Shown here: in pieces, positions 1 to 6,936 of the stretch
How the letters are laid out: every line of letters starts with the position of its first letter
Numbering within the stretch: the first letter of the stretch is position 1
From: Brumimicrobium sp035497735
GTDB taxonomy: Bacteria; Bacteroidota; Bacteroidia; Flavobacteriales_D; Crocinitomicaceae
DNA length: 64,000 nucleotides
Reading direction: 5' to 3'
Assembly (NCBI GenBank): GCA_035497735.1
Contig: DATJCX010000066.1
Coordinates: 1-64,000, forward strand
The notes under the pieces: generated by a model
Database searches by the model: none
What the model saw: the letters and a program-made list of their open reading frames with translations, nothing else
Told to the model about the DNA's origin: nothing
Position numbers and translations under genes: made by a program

Positions 1-101
1 CCAGACAAATAATCTTCAATAATTAGCCTTTTTTCATGATCCGAAAAATACAACTTGTTGTTGCGCCATTGTCCTAAACTGGGTTTACTTTCTTCTTTCA
101 T
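1..101 (-). CDS. Transposase N-terminal fragment (IS3-like orfA), cut by window edge
   Basis: A reading frame opens with ATG at 101-99 on the minus strand and runs off the left edge, giving 33 codons without a stop. The residues visible include GQWRNNKLYFSDHEKRLII, which resembles the helix-turn-helix start of orfA-type transposase proteins of IS3-like elements in Bacteroidota. A perfect hairpin (TTACAC, six T, GTGTAA, 103-120) and a possible IS terminus (115-135) lie directly upstream, as expected at the end of an insertion sequence. Family assignment rests on a short stretch and is an inference. Confidence 0.5.
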   Translation of the reverse strand, partial: MKEESKPSLGQWRNNKLYFSDHEKRLIIEDYLS

Positions 102-135
102 TTTACACTTTTTTGTGTAAACCTATTTTAGGACA
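1..135 (-). mobile_element. End of an insertion sequence, remainder outside the window
   Basis: Reading the minus strand, a terminus beginning TGTCCTAAAATAGG (135 down to 122) is followed by the hairpin at 120-103 and the transposase-like start at 101. A terminus starting TG is usual for IS3-type elements. The boundary at 135 is my estimate: the flanking tandem repeat begins at about 139 and its first unit diverges from the others exactly there (missing the GTTCCT block), which suggests that the element sits inside the repeat array. The other end is not visible, so the terminal inverted repeat cannot be verified here. Confidence 0.4.
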
Positions 136-138
136 AGT

Positions 139-470
139 CATTTTGAAATCACTCAGTATGACATAAAAAACTTACGAAAACGCCCAACTTACATTGTCAC
201 ACTTCGATACACTTTCACTTGTTCCTTTTGAAATCACTCAGTATGACAAAAAATTTTCGAAAACGCCCAACTCTACATTGTCACACTTCGATACAATTTC
301 ACTTGTTCCTTTTGAAATCACTCAGTATGACATAAAAAACCTTTCGAAAAAGCCCAACTTACATTGTCACACTTCGATACAATTTCACTCGTTCCTCATG
401 AAATCACTCAGTATGACAAAAAAACTTTCGAAAACGCCCAACTTACATTGTCAGACTGAGTGTTTTTAGA
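139..470. repeat. Tandem array of about four 85-bp units
   Basis: The block GAAATCACTCAGTATGACA begins at 145, 230, 314 and 400, giving periods of 85, 84 and 86 bp. Each unit continues with TTTCGAAAA(C/A)GCCCAACTTACATTGTCACACTTCGATACA. The whole unit is conserved, including what would be spacers, so this is not a CRISPR. CACTCAGTATGACA and the terminal TGTCAGACTGAGTG are nearly inverted copies, so single strands could fold. It resembles the short intergenic repeats with TGTCA and CTTCGA elements common in Bacteroidota genomes. The open frame across 194-469 is only the translated repeat. Confidence 0.8.
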
Positions 471-489
471 TTTTCGGTAGAAAATATAA

Positions 490-551
490 AAATGTATCGA
501 AGGCTGGCGTATAAATGTATCGAAGGCTGTTGCATAAATGTATCGAAGGCT
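490..551. repeat. Three tandem 23-bp repeats
   Basis: AAATGTATCGAAGGCT occurs at 490, 513 and 536 with an exact 23-bp period; the seven intervening bases vary (GGCGTAT, GTTGCAT style). The core TGTATCGAAG is the exact reverse complement of CTTCGATACA present three times in the neighbouring 85-bp array (202-211, 286-295, 372-381), so the two arrays can pair. It lies just downstream of the rhomboid gene ending at 575. Together with the 85-bp array it accounts for most of the gene-free stretch 102-574. Confidence 0.75.
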
Positions 552-574
552 TACAACTTCATAGCCATCATTCA

Positions 575-1495
575 TCAACCGTTCCGGCTTTGGTCAAAAA
601 GCAAGGCTTTTTCTCGTGCTGTCAAGCTTTCATAACCTGACTTTGATATTTTTTCTAAAATGACATCGATTTCTGCTTGACGTTTCTTTTTCTCAGCTAA
701 ATAGTCTTCATCCGTTTTTCCTTTTGAAGAAGTGTGAGATGCACCGCCCTTGTAATGTTTCATCTTTGGTTTTGAACGACCTTTAAAACGATCTACAAGG
801 TTTCCTACAAAGTTCTGTGCTAATGTGATAATATTACGCTTTGAGTCAACTTTATAGATAGACCAGAAACCAAAAATAGCACCACCCAAGTGAGCGAAAT
901 GAGCTACATTATCTTGATCTCCCATTTGGAAAATATCCATAAAGAAAAAGATTAATGCTAGAACAATCATTCTCACTTTGATGATTCCAAATAAGTGAAC
1001 AGTAGCCATTGGTCTATAAAAGGCAGTAGCCATAAAAATAGCGTTCACAGCACCAGAAGCACCAACTACGTAAACGGTTGTTCCTTGTAATGCAGGAAAT
1101 GTTGCATAAGCAATAATTTGTAAAATTCCCCCGGCAATTCCTCCTAATATGTAAGTGTATAGCATTCTTTGATTCGAAAAGTACTGAAGAAAGAAAACCG
1201 ACATATAATAGAAAAACAGCATGTTAAATGCCAAGTGCATAAAGGAATAATGAGCAAAAATACTCGTGATTAATCCCCAAGGTCGTGTGAGGAAACCTGT
1301 AAAGTCTCCTTTTAATGTGAAAATATAGTCAACAATATTCTCTAAAGGATTAGAATATCCAGTTGCGTATAAACTACCAATAGCAAGTAAACTATTGATT
1401 AAAATAAATACAACTAAGTTGATACCAATCAGCTTGACATGCATTCCGCCGTTGTTCCATTGATACTTAATTTCCTCCGTGAATGTTCTGCTCAT
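575..1495 (-). CDS. Rhomboid family intramembrane serine protease with DUF6576-like tail
   Basis: Rhomboid proteases cleave transmembrane substrates within the bilayer. This 306-residue protein has about six or seven membrane segments and the family signatures: an HxxxxHxxxN motif (H82, H87, N91), the nucleophile in GASGA (Ser147) and the partner His202 in AHLGG. A hydrophilic cytoplasmic tail after residue about 235 ends in a conserved-looking stretch with KSGYESLTAREKALL, like the DUF6576 tail of Bacteroidota rhomboids. It is the last gene of a minus-strand operon, starting two bases after the stop of a second rhomboid; the two together follow mutL, an arrangement common in Flavobacteriales. 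Catalytic residues are intact. The substrate is unknown. Confidence 0.92.
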   Translation of the reverse strand: MSRTFTEEIKYQWNNGGMHVKLIGINLVVFILINSLLAIGSLYATGYSNPLENIVDYIFTLKGDFTGFLTRPWGLITSIFAHYSFMHLAFNMLFFYYMSVFFLQYFSNQRMLYTYILGGIAGGILQIIAYATFPALQGTTVYVVGASGAVNAIFMATAFYRPMATVHLFGIIKVRMIVLALIFFFMDIFQMGDQDNVAHFAHLGGAIFGFWSIYKVDSKRNIITLAQNFVGNLVDRFKGRSKPKMKHYKGGASHTSSKGKTDEDYLAEKKKRQAEIDVILEKISKSGYESLTAREKALLFDQSRNG

Positions 1496-1497
1496 AT

Positions 1498-2256
1498 TTA
1501 ATAGAAATTACGTCTATCTTTTCTCCAAATAAGTACCATTATAAATCCAACTAGTGCACCTCCGATATGTGCTAAATGCGCCACGTTATCGCCTGGTGTT
1601 GCTTGGAAAGAATAGTATAGTTCAAGTACAATCATGATTCCAACTAGGTATTTTGCACGAATTGGAATAGGAGGGAAGAGTAGCATTAAACGTGTATTTG
1701 GGAAAAGCATCCCGAAGGCAACTAAAACTCCATAAACTGCTCCTGAAGCTCCTACAACTGGAATGGAAATACCTGTGATATAGTTCTGTAAAAGAGGAGC
1801 GTTTCCAGCCATCATTTTCCCTTCTCGACGAAGTTCTATCATTCTGTCTTTTAATTCGAAAAAGTCGTTGTCGGTAAAACCAGCAGCAACTAATTGTTCT
1901 TTTAAATGCGCTACTTCGATATAACCAACCACTTGATGTAAAACAAAGGCACCAATTGCCGTTATGAAATAGAAAAAGAAAAATCTTTTTGGGCCCCAAA
2001 CTTGTTCAAGAACCGAACCGAAAACTACCAAGGCAAACATGTTGAATAACAAGTGGAAGAATCCTCCATGCATAAAGAAATGCGTAACCATTTGGTATGG
2101 TTCAAAGAAAGGGGAACTAAAAACATATCCTCCTAGTATGGAAGTCATTTGAATTCCTTGTGATTCACCAAAATAGGTGATGATGTACATGATAACGTTT
2201 AGCAGTAGTATGTTTTTAACTACCGGTGGCATGTTCGAAAAAATGTTGTTTATCAT
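1498..2256 (-). CDS. Rhomboid family intramembrane serine protease
   Basis: This is the second rhomboid of the operon, 252 residues. It carries HGGFFHLLFN (H63, H68, N72), the catalytic Ser171 in GASGA and His230 in AHIGG. Between residues about 112 and 165 it has a long hydrophilic loop absent from its neighbour (575-1495), so the two are paralogues with diverged topology rather than a recent duplication. Its ATG overlaps the mutL stop by four bases (ATGA, 2253-2256), so it is probably translationally coupled to mutL. No tail domain follows the last membrane segment. Confidence 0.92.
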   Translation of the reverse strand: MINNIFSNMPPVVKNILLLNVIMYIITYFGESQGIQMTSILGGYVFSSPFFEPYQMVTHFFMHGGFFHLLFNMFALVVFGSVLEQVWGPKRFFFFYFITAIGAFVLHQVVGYIEVAHLKEQLVAAGFTDNDFFELKDRMIELRREGKMMAGNAPLLQNYITGISIPVVGASGAVYGVLVAFGMLFPNTRLMLLFPPIPIRAKYLVGIMIVLELYYSFQATPGDNVAHLAHIGGALVGFIMVLIWRKDRRNFY

Positions 2257-4130
2257 AAATATTTATATAGTTCTTCTAATTTAATTGTATTCATTATTTT
2301 CTTCCCGCTTGGAGAAAATTGATGCTGCTCATGTTGAAACAAACGATTGATTAAGTAGTTCATTTCTTCATCAGAAAGTGCCTTGTTTTGTACACTAGAA
2401 GCTGCTCTTGATAAGGATAATATCAATTCGTGAACTATTTCTCCTTTGTCGATGTCAGCATGTGTGATTTTCTCAATAATTCCGTCCAAACAACTAGCAA
2501 CGTTTTCTACTTCTAACATTGAAGGAATGCTCGAAAGTGATAGCGTGTTTCCTTGCCACTCCCAATCAAAACCTAGTCTTTTAAGGGTCGCTTCATTGTT
2601 GTCCCATTCCAACTTTTGGGTTGTCTGTAAATGGTATTCGTAGGGAAATAAGAGTTGTTGCGATGCAATTGGCGTCAACATAAAATGTTCCATCAATTCA
2701 TCATAAATCAATCTTTCACTTGCCCTATTGATATGAATAAGTAACAAGCCAGATTTTACTTGAACCATCAGAAAATTCTTATGCAATTGCATTTTTTTTG
2801 AATTCCCGATGGTGTTTTGTGAATCTTCAAATGCTAATTCTTGTTCTTCGCCTTCTTGCTCTTCTTGTTCAAAGGTTTCTTCTTCCGTTATTTTATAGAA
2901 ATCTCCCCACTCATCTTTGTTGGGTTGAAGTTGACCAAAATTTCCGCCGTGTGAACTTTCCTTCGGATTAGAAAAAGTTGGTCTAGCAGATGGCATCCCT
3001 GTTTGACTAGAAGAAGCTGCACTATCAAATGGATTGTATGAAGTATTCACTTGAATTTGTGGCTCTCTAATAGGTTGTCCCAATTGGTCTTGCGATAAAT
3101 CAAAAAGTGGCTCGCGATCAAAGTCAAGCGTTGGAGCAATATTGTATTTCCCTAATGCTAGTTTTATGGTACTTCTTAGAATACTATAAATATTTCTAGA
3201 ATTCTCAAATTTAATCTCCGTCTTTGTTGGATGTACGTTCACGTCAATTGTTTGCGTTGGAACTTCCATATAGATAAAATAGGAAGGGAACATTTGTCCG
3301 CCTATTAAATTATCATATCCCGAAACAACAGCGTGGTGTAAATAACTATCCTTAAAGAAACGATTATTGATAAAGAAGTATTGCTCTCCTCGAGTCTTCT
3401 TTGAAAACTCTGGTTTCACGATAAAACCGGTGATTTTTACGATATCTGTAGATTCTTCAACTGGAACGAGCTTGTTGTTGGTGTTTTTTCCAAATAAATC
3501 AACAATTCGTTTTCTTAAATTGGCTGCTTCTAAGTTGTTGATGACATTTCCGTTGTGAGAAAATATAAATGCAACTTCTGGATGTGTTAATGCGATTCGA
3601 TTAAACTCTTCAACGATGTGCTTTGTTTCAATGTTATCCGACTTTAAAAAATTTCTTCTTGCCGGTACATTAAAGAATAAGTTTTTAACCGTTATCGAAG
3701 TTCCTCGTGCACGTGTACTTGCTTCTTGTGAAGTGATCTTGCTTCCAGCAATTAATATTTTAGTTCCTATTTCTGAACCTTCTTGGATGGTATCCATTTC
3801 CACGTGTGCAATTGCCGCGATAGATGCCAAGGCTTCTCCTCTAAATCCTTTCGTTCTTAAAGAAAATAAATCATTTGCATTGGTGATTTTACTAGTAGCG
3901 TGACGTTCGAAAGACATTCTAGCATCCATATCGGACATTCCTTTTCCGTCGTCAACAATCTGAATCGCTGTCTTTCCAGCATCCTTAATGTGTAATTCAA
4001 CTTTTGTGGCTCCTGCATCAACAGCATTTTCCATTAATTCTTTTACAACAGAAGCAGGACGTTGAATTACTTCTCCAGCTGCAATTTGGTTGGCTATATT
4101 ATCGGGTAATAAATGGATAATGTCGGACAT
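2253..4130 (-). CDS. mutL: DNA mismatch repair protein MutL
   Basis: MutL couples mismatch recognition by MutS to strand incision. The 625-residue protein has the GHKL ATPase motifs at the N terminus: AAGEV, KELMENAVDAG with the catalytic Glu34, DDGKGM, RHATSKI and GFRGEAL. A low-complexity acidic linker (about residues 395-440, rich in E and Q) leads to the C-terminal dimerisation domain. The endonuclease motif of nicking MutL proteins, DQHA-x2-E-x4-E, reads HINRASERLIYDE here (residues 466-478), and the other metal-site motifs are also degenerate (SRAAS for ACRA, SPSGKK at about 606-611 for CPHGRP). It may therefore be a non-nicking MutL. It heads the rhomboid operon. Confidence 0.96.
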   Translation of the reverse strand: MSDIIHLLPDNIANQIAAGEVIQRPASVVKELMENAVDAGATKVELHIKDAGKTAIQIVDDGKGMSDMDARMSFERHATSKITNANDLFSLRTKGFRGEALASIAAIAHVEMDTIQEGSEIGTKILIAGSKITSQEASTRARGTSITVKNLFFNVPARRNFLKSDNIETKHIVEEFNRIALTHPEVAFIFSHNGNVINNLEAANLRKRIVDLFGKNTNNKLVPVEESTDIVKITGFIVKPEFSKKTRGEQYFFINNRFFKDSYLHHAVVSGYDNLIGGQMFPSYFIYMEVPTQTIDVNVHPTKTEIKFENSRNIYSILRSTIKLALGKYNIAPTLDFDREPLFDLSQDQLGQPIREPQIQVNTSYNPFDSAASSSQTGMPSARPTFSNPKESSHGGNFGQLQPNKDEWGDFYKITEEETFEQEEQEGEEQELAFEDSQNTIGNSKKMQLHKNFLMVQVKSGLLLIHINRASERLIYDELMEHFMLTPIASQQLLFPYEYHLQTTQKLEWDNNEATLKRLGFDWEWQGNTLSLSSIPSMLEVENVASCLDGIIEKITHADIDKGEIVHELILSLSRAASSVQNKALSDEEMNYLINRLFQHEQHQFSPSGKKIMNTIKLEELYKYL

Positions 4131-4172
4131 ATCTAAATTAGGAAGGGTATAAAAATAGAAGATTGTAAAATG

Positions 4173-4475
4173 TTATTTATCTAAGTCGATTACTTCCGCT
4201 GCGAAAGTATCAACATAACCTAATATCATGTATGTGGCGAATAAGAGCGCAACAAGAATAAGGATGACACGTACGTTTGCAATACGGGCTTGATTGGAGT
4301 ATGATTTCTCAGAGTTCCAAGCAGACTGCATTCTTTCTCTCATCTGAGCTTCTTGTTCAGTTGGAGTCTTTCCTTCTGCATCACTGTACGAGTCACGTAT
4401 TTTTTGGATACGGTCTTTGCGTTCGTCATAGTAACGTGGGGTAAATTCAAATCGCTTGTGTTTGTTCACTTTCAT
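4173..4475 (-). CDS. Small membrane protein upstream of mutL (conserved in Bacteroidota, unknown function)
   Basis: A protein of about 100 residues, mostly hydrophilic and charged (KHKRFEFTPRYYDERKDR near the start), with one membrane segment near the C terminus (about residues 68-88) and a short tail. Similar proteins with an FEYTPRFY-type start sit just upstream of mutL in many Flavobacteriales and are sometimes mislabelled as riboflavin synthase beta subunit; nothing here looks enzymatic. I chose ATG 4475, preceded by purine-rich AGAGAATAAGG and matching the family start; an in-frame ATG at 4499 would add eight residues. It lies 42 bp before mutL and is probably co-transcribed with it. Confidence 0.75.
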   Translation of the reverse strand: MKVNKHKRFEFTPRYYDERKDRIQKIRDSYSDAEGKTPTEQEAQMRERMQSAWNSEKSYSNQARIANVRVILILVALLFATYMILGYVDTFAAEVIDLDK

Positions 4476-4612
4476 GAACCTTATTCTCTCTAATATCATG
4501 TATTATTCTTTTTAAATAATAATAACCGTAAATATAGTGATTTTGGGGGGAATCTTCAAAAGAAAGTAGCTAATTAAATAGAAAATTAAAGTTAATCTTC
4601 TTTATCTAATCT

Positions 4613-4620
4613 TATCTTTG
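4613..4620 (+). promoter_or_regulatory. -7 promoter box TATCTTTG before the thioesterase gene
   Basis: An exact match to the Bacteroidota -7 consensus TAnnTTTG. It overlaps an in-frame GTG at 4620, which makes that codon an unlikely start and supports ATG 4638. No clear -33 TTTG is visible. Confidence 0.55.
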
Positions 4621-4637
4621 TGCCAAAACGAAAAGTA

Positions 4638-5051
4638 ATGCAATTAATTACAAAGATGATAGTGATGACCAAAGATATTGGTGTACACGGAAATTTATTT
4701 GGGGGAATCTTAATGGCTTGGATCGATGAAGCTGCTGGTTCTTTTGCGACTGAGTTTTGTAGAACGCCTCAAATGGTTACCTTAAAAGTTGGTGAATTGT
4801 TGTTTAAAAAGCCACTAAAAGTGAGTAACCATGTTAGAATTTATGGTGAAGTTGAACGTCTTGGAAAAACTTCTCTAACGATGAATGTTGAAGCAAGAAA
4901 ATTAAACTTATACAACGGAGAGGAAACGGTGGTTTGTACGACTTCTATCACTTATGTTAGAATTGATGACGACGGTTCGGCAATTCCAATTAGCGAAAGT
5001 GTAAAGGGAGAATATTTTGCAAATAATCCCGATAAGTTGCCACAGGCATAG
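4638..5051 (+). CDS. Acyl-CoA thioesterase, YciA-like hotdog family
   Basis: This 137-residue hotdog-fold protein contains HGNLFGGILMAWIDEAAG, the signature helix of YciA/BFIT-type acyl-CoA hydrolases, with the conserved Asp in WIDEAAG. Such enzymes hydrolyse acyl-CoA esters in the cytosol. The C-terminal strands end with TTSITYVRIDDDG, also typical. ATG 4638 is preferred over GTG 4620 because a -7 promoter box covers the GTG. It lies 69 bp upstream of a FabG-type reductase that has its own promoter box, so a lipid link is plausible but not proven. Confidence 0.85.
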   Translation: MQLITKMIVMTKDIGVHGNLFGGILMAWIDEAAGSFATEFCRTPQMVTLKVGELLFKKPLKVSNHVRIYGEVERLGKTSLTMNVEARKLNLYNGEETVVCTTSITYVRIDDDGSAIPISESVKGEYFANNPDKLPQA

Positions 5052-5091
5052 GAAAAAGGTAAATAAAGTCCTTTTGTTTTTTGAAGAATGT

Positions 5092-5099
5092 TATATTTG
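5092..5099 (+). promoter_or_regulatory. -7 promoter box TATATTTG before fabG
   Basis: An exact TAnnTTTG match 21 nt before ATG 5121. A TTTG at 5073-5076 lies 15 bp upstream, slightly closer than the usual -33 spacing. The box overlaps the upstream in-frame extension of fabG, arguing against a start at 5088. Confidence 0.5.
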
Positions 5100-5120
5100 T
5101 TAAAATTAGAAAATTACAAT

Positions 5121-5867
5121 ATGAAGTTATTAGAGAATAAAGTAGTTTTAATTACTGGTGCATCTCGCGGAATTGGTAAGGCGATTGCAGAAAGATGTGT
5201 TGAAGAAGGAGCGAAAGTTGCTTTCACTTACTTGTCTTCTGAAGAAAAAGCAAATGCATTGATTGCTGAGTTAACAAAGAATGGAGGTGAAGTAAAAGGC
5301 TTCAAATCTAACGCAGCTGAATTCGATGCGGCACAAGCTTTAGTGGATGATGTAATAAAGGAATTTGGAACGATTGATGTCCTAGTAAATAACGCCGGAA
5401 TTACACGTGATAATTTATTGATGAGAATGACGGAAGACATGTGGGATGATGTGATTAACACAAACCTTAAGTCTGCATTTAACTTAACGAAAGCGGTTCA
5501 ACGTCCGATGTTAAAAGCTAGAAAAGGGTCTATCATTAATATGTCATCTGTTGTTGGTGTACAAGGAAATGCTGGTCAGTCAAACTATGCTGCTTCTAAA
5601 GCTGGTATGATTGGTTTTTCTAAGTCAATCGCTCAGGAATTAGGCTCAAGAAATATCCGTTGTAATTCTATTGCTCCTGGATTTATTGAAACTGAAATGA
5701 CAGAAGTGTTAGACGAAAAAGTGGTAGAGCAATGGAGAAATGCAATTCCTTTAAAGAGAGGTGGCTCTCCTTTGGATGTTGCTAATGCTGTTGTTTTCCT
5801 AGGATCTGATATGTCAACTTACATCACTGGACAAACGATTAACGTTTGTGGTGGAATGGTAATGTAA
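5121..5867 (+). CDS. fabG: 3-oxoacyl-[acyl-carrier-protein] reductase (SDR family)
   Basis: FabG reduces beta-ketoacyl-ACP with NADPH in fatty-acid elongation. The 248-residue protein has all classical SDR motifs: TGASRGIG (residues 12-19), NNAG, a catalytic Ser in NMSSVVG and Tyr/Lys in YAASKAG, and ends with the FabG-like TGQTINVCGGMVM. Length and C terminus match FabG, though acetoacetyl-CoA reductases share these features. Start ATG 5121 is chosen because the upstream extension to 5088 lies over a promoter box and adds residues absent from the family. Confidence 0.88.
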   Translation: MKLLENKVVLITGASRGIGKAIAERCVEEGAKVAFTYLSSEEKANALIAELTKNGGEVKGFKSNAAEFDAAQALVDDVIKEFGTIDVLVNNAGITRDNLLMRMTEDMWDDVINTNLKSAFNLTKAVQRPMLKARKGSIINMSSVVGVQGNAGQSNYAASKAGMIGFSKSIAQELGSRNIRCNSIAPGFIETEMTEVLDEKVVEQWRNAIPLKRGGSPLDVANAVVFLGSDMSTYITGQTINVCGGMVM

Positions 5868-5939
5868 ATATATTTATAGTTGAATGTAATAAACAAAAAG
5901 CTTATGGCGTTATATAGATAGAACTCTTAAATAGCGCTT

Positions 5940-6086
5940 ATGGCAAATAATTACACTTTACCTTTGAAGGTGGCAAAGGAAAAAAAAGGACCATCTGAGT
6001 CTGTACTCCAATTCATTTTGAATTACTCTAAAAGTACAGAACTTAAAAAAATTAAAAATGAATCTTTAGTGGTTCATTTAAACTAA
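5940..6086 (+). CDS. Small conserved protein of 48 residues, unknown function
   Basis: The frame from ATG 5940 to TAA 6086 encodes MANNYTLPLKVAKEKKG and then SVLQFILNYSKSTE, ending in VVHLN. It is soluble, basic and without a membrane segment. I recall similar 45-55-residue proteins in Bacteroidota, so I consider it real, but I know no function. A strong terminator begins two bases after the stop, which supports an expressed gene. About 37 bp upstream an imperfect copy of its start context (GCTTATGGC at 5900) opens a five-codon frame, possibly a local duplication. Confidence 0.6.
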   Translation: MANNYTLPLKVAKEKKGPSESVLQFILNYSKSTELKKIKNESLVVHLN

Positions 6087-6087
6087 A

Positions 6088-6115
6088 AAAAATCCCGAAG
6101 TAATTCGGGATTTTT
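6088..6115 (+). terminator. Bidirectional rho-independent terminator
   Basis: A perfect 12-bp stem AAAAATCCCGAA / TTCGGGATTTTT with loop GTAA, flanked by A and T tracts on both sides. It separates the plus-strand small gene from the convergent folB-folK gene and could serve both. Confidence 0.85.
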
Positions 6116-6147
6116 GTTTTATATGCTTTTTGTATTAAACTTTCTCC

Positions 6148-6912
6148 TTAGTGGATTCGAATTTCTGGTCTCAATTCTTTAACAAAGTCAATTAAAAACG
6201 GCAATTCTTTTATTTCATCATCTATCAGAAAGTTGTTAAAGGTAGTGACATCCAAATCGATGGTTCTGGGTGCATTTTTATTCTCCGTTCGAACTCTGTC
6301 AAGCAAGGCTTCGATCTGTTTAAGTTCTAATTCCAACTCTGTTAAATTTTTTGATGTCAACAGTAAGATAGCGCCATTTAAAAAATCTGCTTGTTCTTCA
6401 AATTTCAAAGGTGCGGTTTTGATGAAGGCTGTTTTTTGACAAATCGTGCCCAACTTTGTTAGATAAGAAATGGCTTTCTCAAAGTTTTCCTCCGGATTTA
6501 TGTTCGAACCCATAGCAATCATTGCTAAGTTGTACCTGTCTTTTCCTGAAACTTCTACCAATACATTGTCGGAAAAACGTAAGGCATGTGGCTTTTCAAC
6601 CTTTACATGAATGTCTTGTACGTTTTTGTTGAAGTTTTGAATGTGCTCGTATATTTTTTCAGCTAAAAACTCAATCAAGTGAAAACTTTTGTTGTCAACT
6701 AAATCGATTATCTGCTTGGTTAATGTCTTGTAGTTTACGGCATCTGAAACATCGTCGCTTACTGCAGCTTTGCTCGTATTGTATTTAAAAGAGTAGGAGA
6801 CAACTACATCTTGTAGCTTAACTTTTTCCCAATCGATAAAACCAATGTAAGCTCTAAGTCTTAGTTTCTCTACGCGAACTGTTGAAAGTTTTGGAAGGGT
6901 ATTAAAATTCAT
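6148..6912 (-). CDS. Bifunctional dihydroneopterin aldolase / HPPK (FolB-FolK fusion)
   Basis: Two consecutive steps of folate synthesis lie on one 254-residue chain. Residues about 1-115 are FolB-like: AYIGFIDWEK, SFHLIEFLAEKI and the catalytic-Lys region VKVEKPHAL. Residues about 127-250 are HPPK (FolK): start IAMGSNINPEENF and the signature RVRTENKNAPRTIDLDV. Together they would convert dihydroneopterin to 6-hydroxymethyl-dihydropterin and pyrophosphorylate it. Similar FolB-FolK fusions are known in pneumococcus. The gene follows a FolM-like reductase by 24 bp in the same direction, forming a pterin operon. The HPPK half is slightly short at its C terminus. Confidence 0.88.
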   Translation of the reverse strand: MNFNTLPKLSTVRVEKLRLRAYIGFIDWEKVKLQDVVVSYSFKYNTSKAAVSDDVSDAVNYKTLTKQIIDLVDNKSFHLIEFLAEKIYEHIQNFNKNVQDIHVKVEKPHALRFSDNVLVEVSGKDRYNLAMIAMGSNINPEENFEKAISYLTKLGTICQKTAFIKTAPLKFEEQADFLNGAILLLTSKNLTELELELKQIEALLDRVRTENKNAPRTIDLDVTTFNNFLIDDEIKELPFLIDFVKELRPEIRIH

Positions 6913-6936
6913 ATTGTTAGTTACGTGTTTGTAAGT

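Noticed and set aside
194..469. A 91-codon open frame
   Set aside because: It is the translation of the 85-bp tandem repeats, with repeated SHFDT..LVPFEITQYD segments, and has no gene-like features.
139..470. Possible CRISPR array
   Set aside because: The whole 84-86-bp unit is conserved, so there are no unique spacers, and no cas genes are present.
1622..1999. Minus-strand frame inside the second rhomboid gene
   Set aside because: It overlaps the rhomboid in another frame and shows no family features.
4620..4637. GTG start for the thioesterase gene
   Set aside because: The codon overlaps an exact -7 promoter box; ATG 4638 is more consistent.
5088..5120. Upstream extension of fabG
   Set aside because: It begins within the promoter region (box 5092-5099) and adds residues not found in FabG proteins.
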